Shown here piece by piece: positions 37,846 to 45,703 of a stretch of DNA of 57,371 bases. How positions within the stretch are numbered: position 1 is the stretch's first letter; every line of letters starts with the position of its first letter. The stretch covers positions 1-57,371 of the forward strand of contig JAUIEM010000003.1 of NCBI GenBank assembly GCA_030428695.1. The letters run 5' to 3'. Below the pieces are notes generated by a model. It made no database searches. It had not been told where the DNA came from and saw only the letters and a program-made list of their open reading frames with translations. The position numbers were made by a program, and so were the translations under genes. The DNA comes from a bacterium (GTDB taxonomy: Bacteria > Planctomycetota > J058 > JAJDCP01).

Positions 37846-38295
37846 GTGGAGGAGCTCGCGCAGTTGCTGCGGGAGGTGCCGCCGTTCCTGCAGGTGACGC
37901 TGCTCGTCCTGATCGGGATGTTCGCGGCGCTGTCGCTCGCGTCGCGCTTCTCGCCCGCGCTCTCGAAGATCTGGGACGCCGACGAGCTCGACCGCAAGGG
38001 CACCGGCCACCTCGTCCAGTACACGATCATCCCGTTCGCGGTCTTTCTGGCCGGGCTCGCCGTCGTCGTGATGCACTGGCAGCCCCGGCCCTGGCTCGGC
38101 GGCTGGTCGGCGCTGAAGGCGATCGCCTCGACGGCGCTGGTCGTCCTGGGCATCGCCGCCGCGACCCTCGGGCGCTACCTCTTGCGGGTGTGGGACATCT
38201 CCAGCGCCCAGAGGCTACGCTCGTGGATTCCCCTGGTCCTGATGCTCTCCGGCATCGGCGCGATGGTCGGCGGCGGCATCTGGTGGATGTCCTGA
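37846..38295 (+). CDS. Small integral membrane protein of unknown function
   Basis: 149 aa. GTG 37846 follows GGGGGA and lies just downstream of a good promoter. Four hydrophobic segments: VTLLVLIGMFAALSLA, YTIIPFAVFLAGLAVVV, AIASTALVVLGIAAATLG and IPLVLMLSGIGAMVGGGIWW, separated by a short charged loop (DADELDRKGTG). I recognise no family. Its 3' end overlaps the convergent PqqD-YkgJ gene by 81 bp. Confidence 0.72.
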   Translation: MEELAQLLREVPPFLQVTLLVLIGMFAALSLASRFSPALSKIWDADELDRKGTGHLVQYTIIPFAVFLAGLAVVVMHWQPRPWLGGWSALKAIASTALVVLGIAAATLGRYLLRVWDISSAQRLRSWIPLVLMLSGIGAMVGGGIWWMS

Positions 38296-39813
38296 CGCGA
38301 GCAGCCCCGGCAGGGCGGCGAGCACGTCGGCGAGCTGCTCCTCCCCCGCGATGAAGTAGCGGTGCAGGTAGGGCCGGCGCAACACCCGCCGCGCCAGCGC
38401 GTGCGCCCGGCTGAAGTCCTCCGCCGCCAGCCTCGCCCGCCCCGCCGCGAGAGCGTAGAGCCGGGCCCCCCAGTCGCCGAGCAGGGCGCAGACCGCGACC
38501 CGTAGCACCGCCGCGAGGGGGCGCAGCCGCACCATGCCGTAGTAGGCGAACAGGCTCTGCCGGAAGGTGGTGCGCCGCAGGGCCTCGAAGGCGGGGTTGC
38601 GGTCGACCGCCGCGACCTCGCGGAAGTAGTCGGAGAGGGTGAGCTCCGGACGGGCCCGGGTCGTCGCGATCGTCTGCAGGAGGTGCAGGAGCGGCATCAC
38701 CTCGAGGTAGGCGCGCTCGGTCAGGCCGTGGCGCTCGGCGAGGTCCTTGCCGATCGCCAGAGTCAGGTCGTCGGCGAGCTCGGCGCACAGGCCGGCGACC
38801 GCCTCGCAGCCGGCCCGGGCGTCGCCGCTGGCGGGGGGCTCGCTGGCCAGCACCGCCGTGACGCAGGCGTCCGGCTGGCCGGGCTCGAGGGGGCAGCGCC
38901 GGAGCGCCTCGACGAAGGCGAGGCCGAGGCGTCCGGCCGCGACCAGCCCTGCGCAGGCGTCCGCGCCGCGGCTCGCGATGCGCGCGACCCACTCCTTCTG
39001 CAGGCGCAGGAAGTGCCCGAAGTCGAGGGGCGTCTCGGCGTCGAGGAAGATCGCGGGGTGGGCGAGCTTGGCGTAGCCCGCGATCAACCGCTCGATGCCG
39101 GGCAGACGATCGACGACGGGAGGCCCCGCGCAGGCGCTGGTCGCCAGCCGCACGCACTCGCCGTTGGAGCTGACCTTGATGCCGGCGATGGTCATCAGCA
39201 CCGCGTAGGGGTAGAGCCGGCAGAAGACCGGCTTGGCGTCGGGGCCGAAGGCCGCGTGCAGGCCGCAGCGGCGGTCTTCGAGCAGGAACACGCAGCGTTC
39301 GCCGCTCGTCGCGAGGAACACGTCGCGCCCGCCGTCGGGGCGGGTGTCGGTCCGGAACACCCGGTGCCCGGCGAGATGCGGCAGGGCGCCCGCGATGTCG
39401 AGTCCCTCGATGGTCGCGACGTCCTCTTCCTCCAGCGGACCGAACTCGTAGCCCTCGCAGCAGCCGCCGCTGCCCTGGCAGGCGAAGCGGTCCTCGCGCA
39501 GCACCGCGAAGCCGAGCGGCTCCGCGCCGCTGCGCACCGCGCGCAGCCGGGCGACGATCGCGGCGCCGGCGCCCTCGAGCAGGTTGAGCAGGAGCAGCCG
39601 CCGCACCGCATCCCCGACGGCGGACAGCGCGATCGGCGGCGGTCCGGCCGCGATCTCCTCGAGGCTGTGGTCGCCGTCGAGGCTGCGCACGATGCGCGCG
39701 GCGGTCGCGTCGAGCTGCAGCTGCAAGCCGGTCAGGGGGTCGACGAGCAGCGGGCCCTCCTCGTCGCGTTCGAGGCGCACGTCGGACCGCAGCCGGGGAC
39801 GCAGCTCCGCCAC
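38215..39813 (-). CDS. PqqD-like domain fused to a YkgJ/FliB-type cysteine-cluster protein
   Basis: 532 aa. Residues about 10-82 resemble the PqqD/RiPP-recognition fold (DVRLERDEEGPLLVDPLTGL, then LDATAARIVRSLDGDHSLEE). Next comes a YkgJ-type cluster, C112-x5-C118-C119 (FACQGSGGCC), followed by ERCVF, RRCGLH and FCRLYPY. These Cys-rich motifs are shared with FliB-type lysine N-methylases and are thought to bind zinc or an Fe-S cluster. The long C-terminal helical region matches nothing I can name. GTG 39813 has AGGGGG 8 nt upstream and lies 1 nt after the stop of the 79-aa gene. The last ~27 residues are antisense to the convergent membrane-protein gene and are polar and low-complexity. Confidence 0.75.
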   Translation of the reverse strand: MAELRPRLRSDVRLERDEEGPLLVDPLTGLQLQLDATAARIVRSLDGDHSLEEIAAGPPPIALSAVGDAVRRLLLLNLLEGAGAAIVARLRAVRSGAEPLGFAVLREDRFACQGSGGCCEGYEFGPLEEEDVATIEGLDIAGALPHLAGHRVFRTDTRPDGGRDVFLATSGERCVFLLEDRRCGLHAAFGPDAKPVFCRLYPYAVLMTIAGIKVSSNGECVRLATSACAGPPVVDRLPGIERLIAGYAKLAHPAIFLDAETPLDFGHFLRLQKEWVARIASRGADACAGLVAAGRLGLAFVEALRRCPLEPGQPDACVTAVLASEPPASGDARAGCEAVAGLCAELADDLTLAIGKDLAERHGLTERAYLEVMPLLHLLQTIATTRARPELTLSDYFREVAAVDRNPAFEALRRTTFRQSLFAYYGMVRLRPLAAVLRVAVCALLGDWGARLYALAAGRARLAAEDFSRAHALARRVLRRPYLHRYFIAGEEQLADVLAALPGLLASGHPPDAAADHRADAGEHQDQGNPRA

Positions 39814-39814
39814 C

Positions 39815-40054
39815 TCAGGGCCCCCTGAAGCGGCACTCGGCCTCGTCGGCGAAGTCCGCCAGCAGCTTCGGGAAGCAGCTCTCCAGGGCCATGCGCACCA
39901 GCTTCTTCGGGAGGAGCGCCGGGAGCCCGGCGGGCTCGATGCTCGCGATGAGCTCCGGGTAGCGGGTCGTCTCGAGGATCACCCCCTCGCTGGTGGCGGG
40001 GTCGCAGGCGAGCTCGGCCTGCCGCTCGACGCGGGTGCTGCGCTTGCCGATCAA
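39815..40054 (-). CDS. Small protein (79 aa), possibly a truncated SRPBCC-like domain
   Basis: 79 aa. The only plausible start is TTG 40054, which overlaps the YjbR-gene stop as TTGA. I see no clear ribosome site, so translation would rely on coupling. The second half (EPAGLPALLPKKLVRMALES, then CFPKLLADFADEAE) resembles the end of an SRPBCC/polyketide-cyclase domain (a Pro-Leu loop and the long C-terminal helix). The N-terminal half of such a fold would be missing, so this may be a remnant. Tight packing between two real genes (4-nt overlap upstream, 1-nt gap downstream) argues that it is translated. Confidence 0.5.
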   Translation of the reverse strand: MIGKRSTRVERQAELACDPATSEGVILETTRYPELIASIEPAGLPALLPKKLVRMALESCFPKLLADFADEAECRFRGP

Positions 40055-40413
40055 GTCGCGGCGTCGAGCTTCTTGACGACGGTCTTCGGCGCGAGGGTGC
40101 GGAAGCTCTCGACCACCCAGCCCCGCAGGAGCGCGCTGTCGAGGGCGTCGTCCGGCGCGAACAAAAGGGTCAGCCAGCCGAACTTGCCGAGGCTGACGCG
40201 CGGGTCGCGCGCGGCGAGCTCTTCCGCTTCCTCCATCGAGTCGGAGAGCTTGAGCATCACCTTGATCTGCGCCTCCTTCTCGCCGACGAACAGGAAGTTC
40301 TTCTTGCGCACCTTGAACGCCCGGTTGACGCAAGACGTGCCCTCGCTGGTCTCGGGCAGCGCCAGGGCGGCGGCGCGCAGCTCCTGGCTGAGGGGGTAGC
40401 GGAACGTCTCCAT
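40051..40413 (-). CDS. YjbR/MmcQ family protein
   Basis: 120 aa, the normal length of the YjbR/MmcQ (CyaY-like fold) family. Signatures: ALALPETSEGTSCVNRAFKV at the N-terminus, KKNFLFVGEKEAQIKVML, and a C-terminal LRGWVVESFRTLAPKTVVKKL. The family has a DNA-binding-like double-wing fold, but its biochemical role is not established. ATG 40413 follows CGAGG. An extended -10 promoter lies 30 bp upstream. It heads a three-gene minus-strand operon. Confidence 0.88.
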   Translation of the reverse strand: METFRYPLSQELRAAALALPETSEGTSCVNRAFKVRKKNFLFVGEKEAQIKVMLKLSDSMEEAEELAARDPRVSLGKFGWLTLLFAPDDALDSALLRGWVVESFRTLAPKTVVKKLDAAT

Positions 40414-40442
40414 CGAGAGACCTCGGACAGCAGGGAGCTCCT

Positions 40443-40451
40443 ACTATACCA
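40443..40451 (-). promoter_or_regulatory. Extended -10 promoter of the YjbR operon
   Basis: On the minus strand TGG-TATAGT: a TGn extension plus a five-of-six -10 hexamer, 30 bp upstream of the ATG at 40413 and just after the kinase gene stop. No -35 match is seen, as is common for extended -10 promoters. Confidence 0.45.
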
Positions 40452-40457
40452 CGCCTG

Positions 40458-42347
40458 TCAGCCCCGGAGCCACCGCCAGAGCCGCGTCCACAGGCCGGGC
40501 TTCGGTTGGAGCGCGGCGCCGATCCCGTCGAGGGCGCGGCTGACCGCGGCGGCGTCCGGCGGACGCTCGTCGGGCTGTTTGGCGAGCAGGCGCGCGACCA
40601 GCTCCTCGAGCTCCGGAGGGAAGGCGCGCTCGGGGGCGGCGTCGGCGAGGCGCGGGGGCGGCTCGGTGACGTGCAGGCCGATCAGGGCGATCGGGTTCTT
40701 CGCCTGGAAGGGGAGCCGGCCGGTCACCATCTCGAACAGCATCACCCCGACCGCGTACAGGTCCGAGCGCGGGTCGGAGGGACCGTCGGAGCACTGCTCC
40801 GGCGCCATGTAGGCGGGGGTGCCGGAGATCAACCCGAGCGAGGTGCGGAACACGCCCTGCTCGTCGGCGAGGGTGCGCGCGACGCCGAAGTCGAGCAGCT
40901 TGACCCGGTCGTCGCCGGTCAGCATCACGTTCTCCGGCTTGAGGTCGCGGTGGACGACGGAGGAGCGGTGGGCGAGCGCGAGCGCCGCGAGGATCTGCCG
41001 GGTGATCGCCACGGCCCGGGGCACCGGCAGCGGACCCTCGCGCTCGAGCAGCGCGGCGAGCTCTTCCCCCTCGAGCAGCTCCATCGCCATGTAGAAGTGC
41101 TCACCGTCGTGGCCGGCATCGTAGAGCTGACAGATGTTCGGGTGCTGCAGCCGGCTGAGCAGCAGGATCTCCCGGCAGAAGCGCTGCAGGCCCTCCGGCC
41201 CGCCGGAGAGCACGCCCGGGTTGACGACCTTCAGCGCGCGCTCGCGGCGCAGCATCGTGTGCTCGACCCGGTACACCGTGCCCATGCCGCCGATGCCGAG
41301 CTGCTCGAGGAGGCGGTAGCGGCGGAAGAGCACCGTCCCGGGCGCGGGGTCGCCGCGCTTCTCGCAGGAGACGGGGAGGGGCGGGGGCGCGACGCGCAGG
41401 CGGGCGAGCACCTCGGCGAGATCCCGGGGGCGGAAGCGCGCATCGTGGACGGTCAGGTCCTCGAGCAGCTCGGTGAGCGCCGCGTCGTCGTCCGGCAGCG
41501 CGGCCGGATCCTCGCGCGGATCGCGCAGCCGGCGCAGCGCCAGGGCGGGATCCTCACCCCAGGGCCAGGCGCGGCTGAGGAAGACGGCGCCGAGCATGCC
41601 GAGCGCGTACAGGTCGCTGCGCGGGTCGGGGGGCCCGGCGAGCTGCTCCGGGGCCAGGAAGGACAGCACGTGCAGGCTGGTGATGTCCGGCTCCCAGCCG
41701 GGCGGGGGAGGGGGCAGCAGGCGCAGCCGGCCCGCGGGCCCGACCATCACGTTGCTCGGCCGCAGCGCGCCGTGCACCCGGCCGGCGGCGTGCCAGCCCG
41801 CCAGCGCCTCGGCGAGCTCGGTCAGCAGCGCGCGCACCCGCGCTGGAGCCAGCGGGGCGTCGGTCAGCAGACCGGTCAGCGAGTGGCCCGCGACGTGCTC
41901 GAGCACCTCGTAGGCGAAGGGGCCGCGGCGGGCGCTGTCGAGCAGGCCGACCTGCGAGGGATGGACGGGCGGAGCGAAGGATCGCATGGCGTTCTCCGGA
42001 GTAGAGGGAGGCAGCGTGAAGACGCGGATGAGCACCGGCCGCCCGTCGCCCTTCGCGCCCCGGTAGAGCGCGACACCGGGACGGGCGGCGAGCCGGGCAC
42101 CGAGGGTGTAGCCGGGCAGCTCGAAGGGCGTTTGGGGGGCCAACCGCGCGGCGAGGCGCTTCCAGGCCGCGGGCGGCGGTGGAAGCATCGGCGGGCGCAA
42201 CAGCGCGAGCAGCCCGGCGAGCTCCGTGCAGCGCTGCGCGCAGGCGCGGCAGGCGCTGACGTGCAGCTGCAGGGCCCGCGTCTCCGCCGCTTCGAGGGCG
42301 GACGACAGCAGGGGGAGCAGGTCGACGCGGGCGGCCCGGCAGTCCAT
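40458..42347 (-). CDS. Ser/Thr kinase with N-terminal zinc-finger and tandem pseudokinase domain
   Basis: 629 aa. ATG 42347 follows GGAAGG. Residues 1-60 resemble an anti-sigma-type zinc finger (LHVSACRACAQRC). Residues about 75-300 form a kinase-like fold that keeps VHGALRPSN and SDLYALGMLG but has HGA (192-194) instead of HRD, no DFG (LLPPPP there) and no clear glycine loop, so it is a pseudokinase. Residues about 335-610 are a complete PknB-type kinase: GIGGMGTVY, RALKVV lysine, HRDLKPEN (D468), DFG, APEQ. A short WTRLWRWLRG tail ends the protein with no membrane segment. The pseudokinase may regulate the active domain or bind ligand. Gene lies 243 bp downstream of the WGR gene. Confidence 0.9.
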   Translation of the reverse strand: MDCRAARVDLLPLLSSALEAAETRALQLHVSACRACAQRCTELAGLLALLRPPMLPPPPAAWKRLAARLAPQTPFELPGYTLGARLAARPGVALYRGAKGDGRPVLIRVFTLPPSTPENAMRSFAPPVHPSQVGLLDSARRGPFAYEVLEHVAGHSLTGLLTDAPLAPARVRALLTELAEALAGWHAAGRVHGALRPSNVMVGPAGRLRLLPPPPPGWEPDITSLHVLSFLAPEQLAGPPDPRSDLYALGMLGAVFLSRAWPWGEDPALALRRLRDPREDPAALPDDDAALTELLEDLTVHDARFRPRDLAEVLARLRVAPPPLPVSCEKRGDPAPGTVLFRRYRLLEQLGIGGMGTVYRVEHTMLRRERALKVVNPGVLSGGPEGLQRFCREILLLSRLQHPNICQLYDAGHDGEHFYMAMELLEGEELAALLEREGPLPVPRAVAITRQILAALALAHRSSVVHRDLKPENVMLTGDDRVKLLDFGVARTLADEQGVFRTSLGLISGTPAYMAPEQCSDGPSDPRSDLYAVGVMLFEMVTGRLPFQAKNPIALIGLHVTEPPPRLADAAPERAFPPELEELVARLLAKQPDERPPDAAAVSRALDGIGAALQPKPGLWTRLWRWLRG

Positions 42348-42550
42348 CCTCACACCTTCCGGGGAGGTTGGGGGCGGGCGGGGCCAGGCATGGAGGACTG
42401 GCGGGTCACGGGTGGACCTCCCCACGGGTGTCGCTCCCCGGCGGGTGCCGGCGAGGGATCGGGAGGAACCTCGCCGCAGACGGCAGAGGTTCCACACAGC
42501 TCACCCCCGGTACGCGTGGCGCGCGCCGGGGGTGCAAAATTCGTGGGGCG

Positions 42551-42586
42551 GATCGGGATCGGGATCGGCGGCGGATTCGGGCAGGC
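42551..42586. repeat. 6-bp-period tandem repeat (GATCGG type)
   Basis: Units GATCGG x3 (42551-42568), then CGGCGG, ATTCGG, GCAGGC. Noncoding, between the stop of the WGR gene (42591) and the start of the kinase gene (42347). The rest of that 243-bp gap shows nothing recognisable. Confidence 0.75.
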
Positions 42587-42590
42587 GTGT

Positions 42591-45500
42591 CTACTTCACG
42601 GCCTTCGCCGCGAGCTCGCTCAGGGTGAAGAGCACCTCGCTGACGACGACGGGGTCGACCTCACCGAGGCTGACCTTCTTCTCCTTCTTCCAGTCCGCGT
42701 AGCCCTCGGGGGCGCGCTGGCCGGCGACGAAGCAGACGGCGATGACGGTCAGCTCCTCATCCGCCTCGACGTACTGCATCGAGGCGACCCCCTCGAAGAA
42801 CAGGACGGCGGTGACGTCGGCGGCCTCGAAGGGCTGGCTGAGCTCGTCGAAGCAGCCGGCGTCCATCGCCAGGCCGCGCTGCCAGCCCTGCTTCTCGAGG
42901 CCGAAGACCAGGGTGGGAGCGGGCAGCTTGAGGCCGACGAAGCGCTCGAGCAGCTTGGCCTTCTGCTCCTTGGCGGTCAGGGTGTGGATCGGCCGGCCGA
43001 GCTGGGGGAACGGCGGCATCAGACCGTAGTCCCCGAACAGCTCGCCCCAGGCCCCGCGGCTCTCCGGCTCGAGGAACAGGGGATGGACGAGGCCGATCGC
43101 CTGCTCCCCATCGAGCTGCAGCTCCTCATCCTCGGCGTCGGTGTACTCGCGCTCCTCGCTGACGCGGAAGCAACGCGCGAGCTTCCCCTTCGTGTCGAAC
43201 TGGCCCCACAGGAAGCGCCGGCAGAGGTGGAACATCAGGGGCTGGTCGACCAGGAAGCGGCGGAAGCTCTGCGGGGTCCAGCGGCGGCCGGTGACCAGCG
43301 CCTGCTCGAGGCGGCCCGACTGGATCTTGACCGCGTCGCGCAGCTGCTTCTTGAGGATCTTCCAGGCCGCCAGCGCCGCCGCGGCCTTGTCGGCGTCGTC
43401 CTTCTGGTTCGGTTTGGGGAGGTTGGCGCGCACCTTTCCCTTCTCCTCGTCGATCACCGCCGGCTTCAGCTCGGGGCTGAAGGTGAAGCGGAAGCGCCGC
43501 GCCCCGTAGTCGAAGACGCGCTGCCCGTGCTCGTCGAGGCCGCAGTCGGGGACGACGCGATCTTCGAGCTCGGGCTTGCTCAAGCCCATGCTCGCGGCGA
43601 TCGCCTCCATCGCTTCGTTGGCCTTCTTCTTCAGGGCCTTGAACTTCAGCTTCGAGGCGATGCCGCTCAGGGACATCAGCGCCGTGTCGCTTCCGATCGC
43701 GCGCAACACGCCGAGCCCGAGCACCGCCCGCGCGTGCTGGGATTCCCCCGGCCAGGCACGGATCAGCGGGGTCAGCTCGAGGGCGGTCTGGTCGTTGCCG
43801 AGCAGGCCGAGGGCGAGGAAGGCCCACTTCTCCTTGCTCGGCGCACCGGCCCGCTGCCACTGCTCGAAGAGCTGCCAGGCGAAGCCGTGCAGCGTCGCGG
43901 GTTGGGCCTCGTGGCGAAGGCGCTCGGTAACCGCGGGCGGGTCGTCGAGGTCCGCCTTCTTCAGCACCCGGGCCAGGGTCTCGACCTGCGCGATCGCCAG
44001 ACAGCGGGTCTTCCCGCCCTCCGCGACGCACAGCCGGGACAGGGTGGGGACGTCGAGCCAGGGCGGGAGCTTCTTCGCCTGGTCGGCCTCCTTCAGCCCG
44101 TCGCGTAGCCAGGCGGGCGCGTCCTTGTCGGTGTACGGCTCGGCGTCCATGCCGGGGGCCTCGAGCACGGCGGCGCGGAACGCCTCGTCGAGCTTCGGGT
44201 CCGCGGCGGCGAGCCCGCTGACGAGCTCCTTCTCCCCGCTGAGCACCAGGCCGCCGAGGTAGCCCGCCGCGAGGTCCGCGGCGCGGCGGCGCGCGCCGGT
44301 CAGCTCGGGCAGGAGCCCCCGGGCGGCGCGCGCGGCGTCGGCGTCGAGCCAGGCCTTGGCGACCTTCGGGGCGCGGGAGTCGTTCAGCACCCGCAGCATC
44401 CCCGGGGCGAGCGCGGGGGATTCGACCGTGGCGAGGACCTTGGCGAGGTCTTCGGCAGCGTCCTTGTTCTCCGCCTCGAGGATGGCGCGGAGGGCCTCTT
44501 CGAGCTCGTCGAGGCCGGTGTGGGCGAGCCAGCAGGCGAGGTCGGTGGGGGTGCGCAGCCGCAGGCCGAGGCGGCGGTACTCCTTCAGCATCTGCTCGCG
44601 GCTCGCGAGGCCGAAGACGACCGCCTGCGGCCGCGCCCTGTAGACGTGATGGGGCTCCGTGAAGCGGTCGTCCGCCCAGCTGTCGACCAGCGCCTGCAGG
44701 GCGTCGGACATGCCGAGCGCGGCGGCGACGTGGAAGTGCCCCGGGATCTGCCGCCACTGGGTCGGCCAGTGCTTGACCTCGACCCGTGGGGCGAGCGCCT
44801 TGGACAGGGTGGCGCGCTCGGCGGGGCTCAGGTAGGGGTTGGCGTGCTCGAGGAAGCCGACGCTGAGCTGCTCGTAGGTGTCGAAAGGCAGCAGGTGCCA
44901 CTCCTCGAGGGGCAGGATGACCCGCAGCGACTTCCAGACGTGGGCGCCGATGAAGCGGTAGCCCGTGCTCATCGCCTTGACGACGTCGCGGGCGCTGATG
45001 CGGCCGGTCAGCTTCTCCTTGCGGAGGCGCGCGATCAGCTTCTCCGGCTTGAGCTCGCGGTCGAGGCGGGCTGAGGCGAGGTACCAGAAGTGCGCCTCCT
45101 CGGGGCTTTGCCCGTCGGGGATCTCGACCTTGTCCCACACCGGGTCCCAGCCGTACCTCTTCCAGCGCAGCTTCTTGAGGCGGGACAGGCGCTCCTCGAA
45201 GTCGAAGGCCACGGGCTCCGGCGCGGGCAGCGGCGGGAGGCCGCGCCAGCGGGCGGCGTACCAGGCCCAGGCGGGCAGGCCGTGGAGGCCCGCGGGGATG
45301 GTCCCGGCCAGTGCGTCAGGGGGCTCGGGGGCCTTCTTCTTGGCGGGGGCCTTCTTCTTGGCGGGTGCCTTCTTCCTGGTGGGGGTTTTCTTCCTGGCGG
45401 GAGCCTTCGCCTTCGTCGGCGCGACCTTCGATGCCGGGGCGGGGGCGACCTTCGCCGCGGGCGTCGCGGCGCCGCTTGTCTTCTCGACGTAGCCCCCCGC

Positions 45501-45689
45501 GGTCTTCTTTGCGATCAGCTTCGCGACGGCCTTCGCCGCGGCTTCGTCGGACGCGAGCTCTTTGGTCTTCGTCTGTCCGTTGCTGCCCCGGCGGCCGTAG
45601 CGGACCGTGTACGCGGCCCCTTCCTGCGACACCTCCCAGAACTTGTCGGACGTGCCCTGGCAGAACTCGAAGTAGCGGACTCCCATCAT
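42591..45689 (-). CDS. WGR-domain / DUF4132 protein
   Basis: 1032 aa. An N-terminal WGR domain (about 1-75: RYFEFCQGTSDKFWEVSQEG, then VRYGRRGSNGQ) is followed by an Ala/Pro/Lys-rich linker (about 85-125, repeats of KKAPAKK). A long alpha-helical, HEAT-like region follows, then a DUF4132 domain (about 790-960: TPQSFRRFLVDQPLMFHLCR, FDYGARRFRFTF). WGR domains bind DNA ends in PARPs and occur in bacterial MolR-like proteins; no PARP catalytic domain is present. ATG 45689 is followed at once by a second ATG (45686) that is better spaced from GGGAGGGG, so either may be used. It starts 14 nt after the DNA ligase gene, suggesting a joint role in DNA repair (inference). Confidence 0.87.
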   Translation of the reverse strand: MMGVRYFEFCQGTSDKFWEVSQEGAAYTVRYGRRGSNGQTKTKELASDEAAAKAVAKLIAKKTAGGYVEKTSGAATPAAKVAPAPASKVAPTKAKAPARKKTPTRKKAPAKKKAPAKKKAPEPPDALAGTIPAGLHGLPAWAWYAARWRGLPPLPAPEPVAFDFEERLSRLKKLRWKRYGWDPVWDKVEIPDGQSPEEAHFWYLASARLDRELKPEKLIARLRKEKLTGRISARDVVKAMSTGYRFIGAHVWKSLRVILPLEEWHLLPFDTYEQLSVGFLEHANPYLSPAERATLSKALAPRVEVKHWPTQWRQIPGHFHVAAALGMSDALQALVDSWADDRFTEPHHVYRARPQAVVFGLASREQMLKEYRRLGLRLRTPTDLACWLAHTGLDELEEALRAILEAENKDAAEDLAKVLATVESPALAPGMLRVLNDSRAPKVAKAWLDADAARAARGLLPELTGARRRAADLAAGYLGGLVLSGEKELVSGLAAADPKLDEAFRAAVLEAPGMDAEPYTDKDAPAWLRDGLKEADQAKKLPPWLDVPTLSRLCVAEGGKTRCLAIAQVETLARVLKKADLDDPPAVTERLRHEAQPATLHGFAWQLFEQWQRAGAPSKEKWAFLALGLLGNDQTALELTPLIRAWPGESQHARAVLGLGVLRAIGSDTALMSLSGIASKLKFKALKKKANEAMEAIAASMGLSKPELEDRVVPDCGLDEHGQRVFDYGARRFRFTFSPELKPAVIDEEKGKVRANLPKPNQKDDADKAAAALAAWKILKKQLRDAVKIQSGRLEQALVTGRRWTPQSFRRFLVDQPLMFHLCRRFLWGQFDTKGKLARCFRVSEEREYTDAEDEELQLDGEQAIGLVHPLFLEPESRGAWGELFGDYGLMPPFPQLGRPIHTLTAKEQKAKLLERFVGLKLPAPTLVFGLEKQGWQRGLAMDAGCFDELSQPFEAADVTAVLFFEGVASMQYVEADEELTVIAVCFVAGQRAPEGYADWKKEKKVSLGEVDPVVVSEVLFTLSELAAKAVK

Positions 45690-45703
45690 GCCCCTCCCGG
45701 TGC

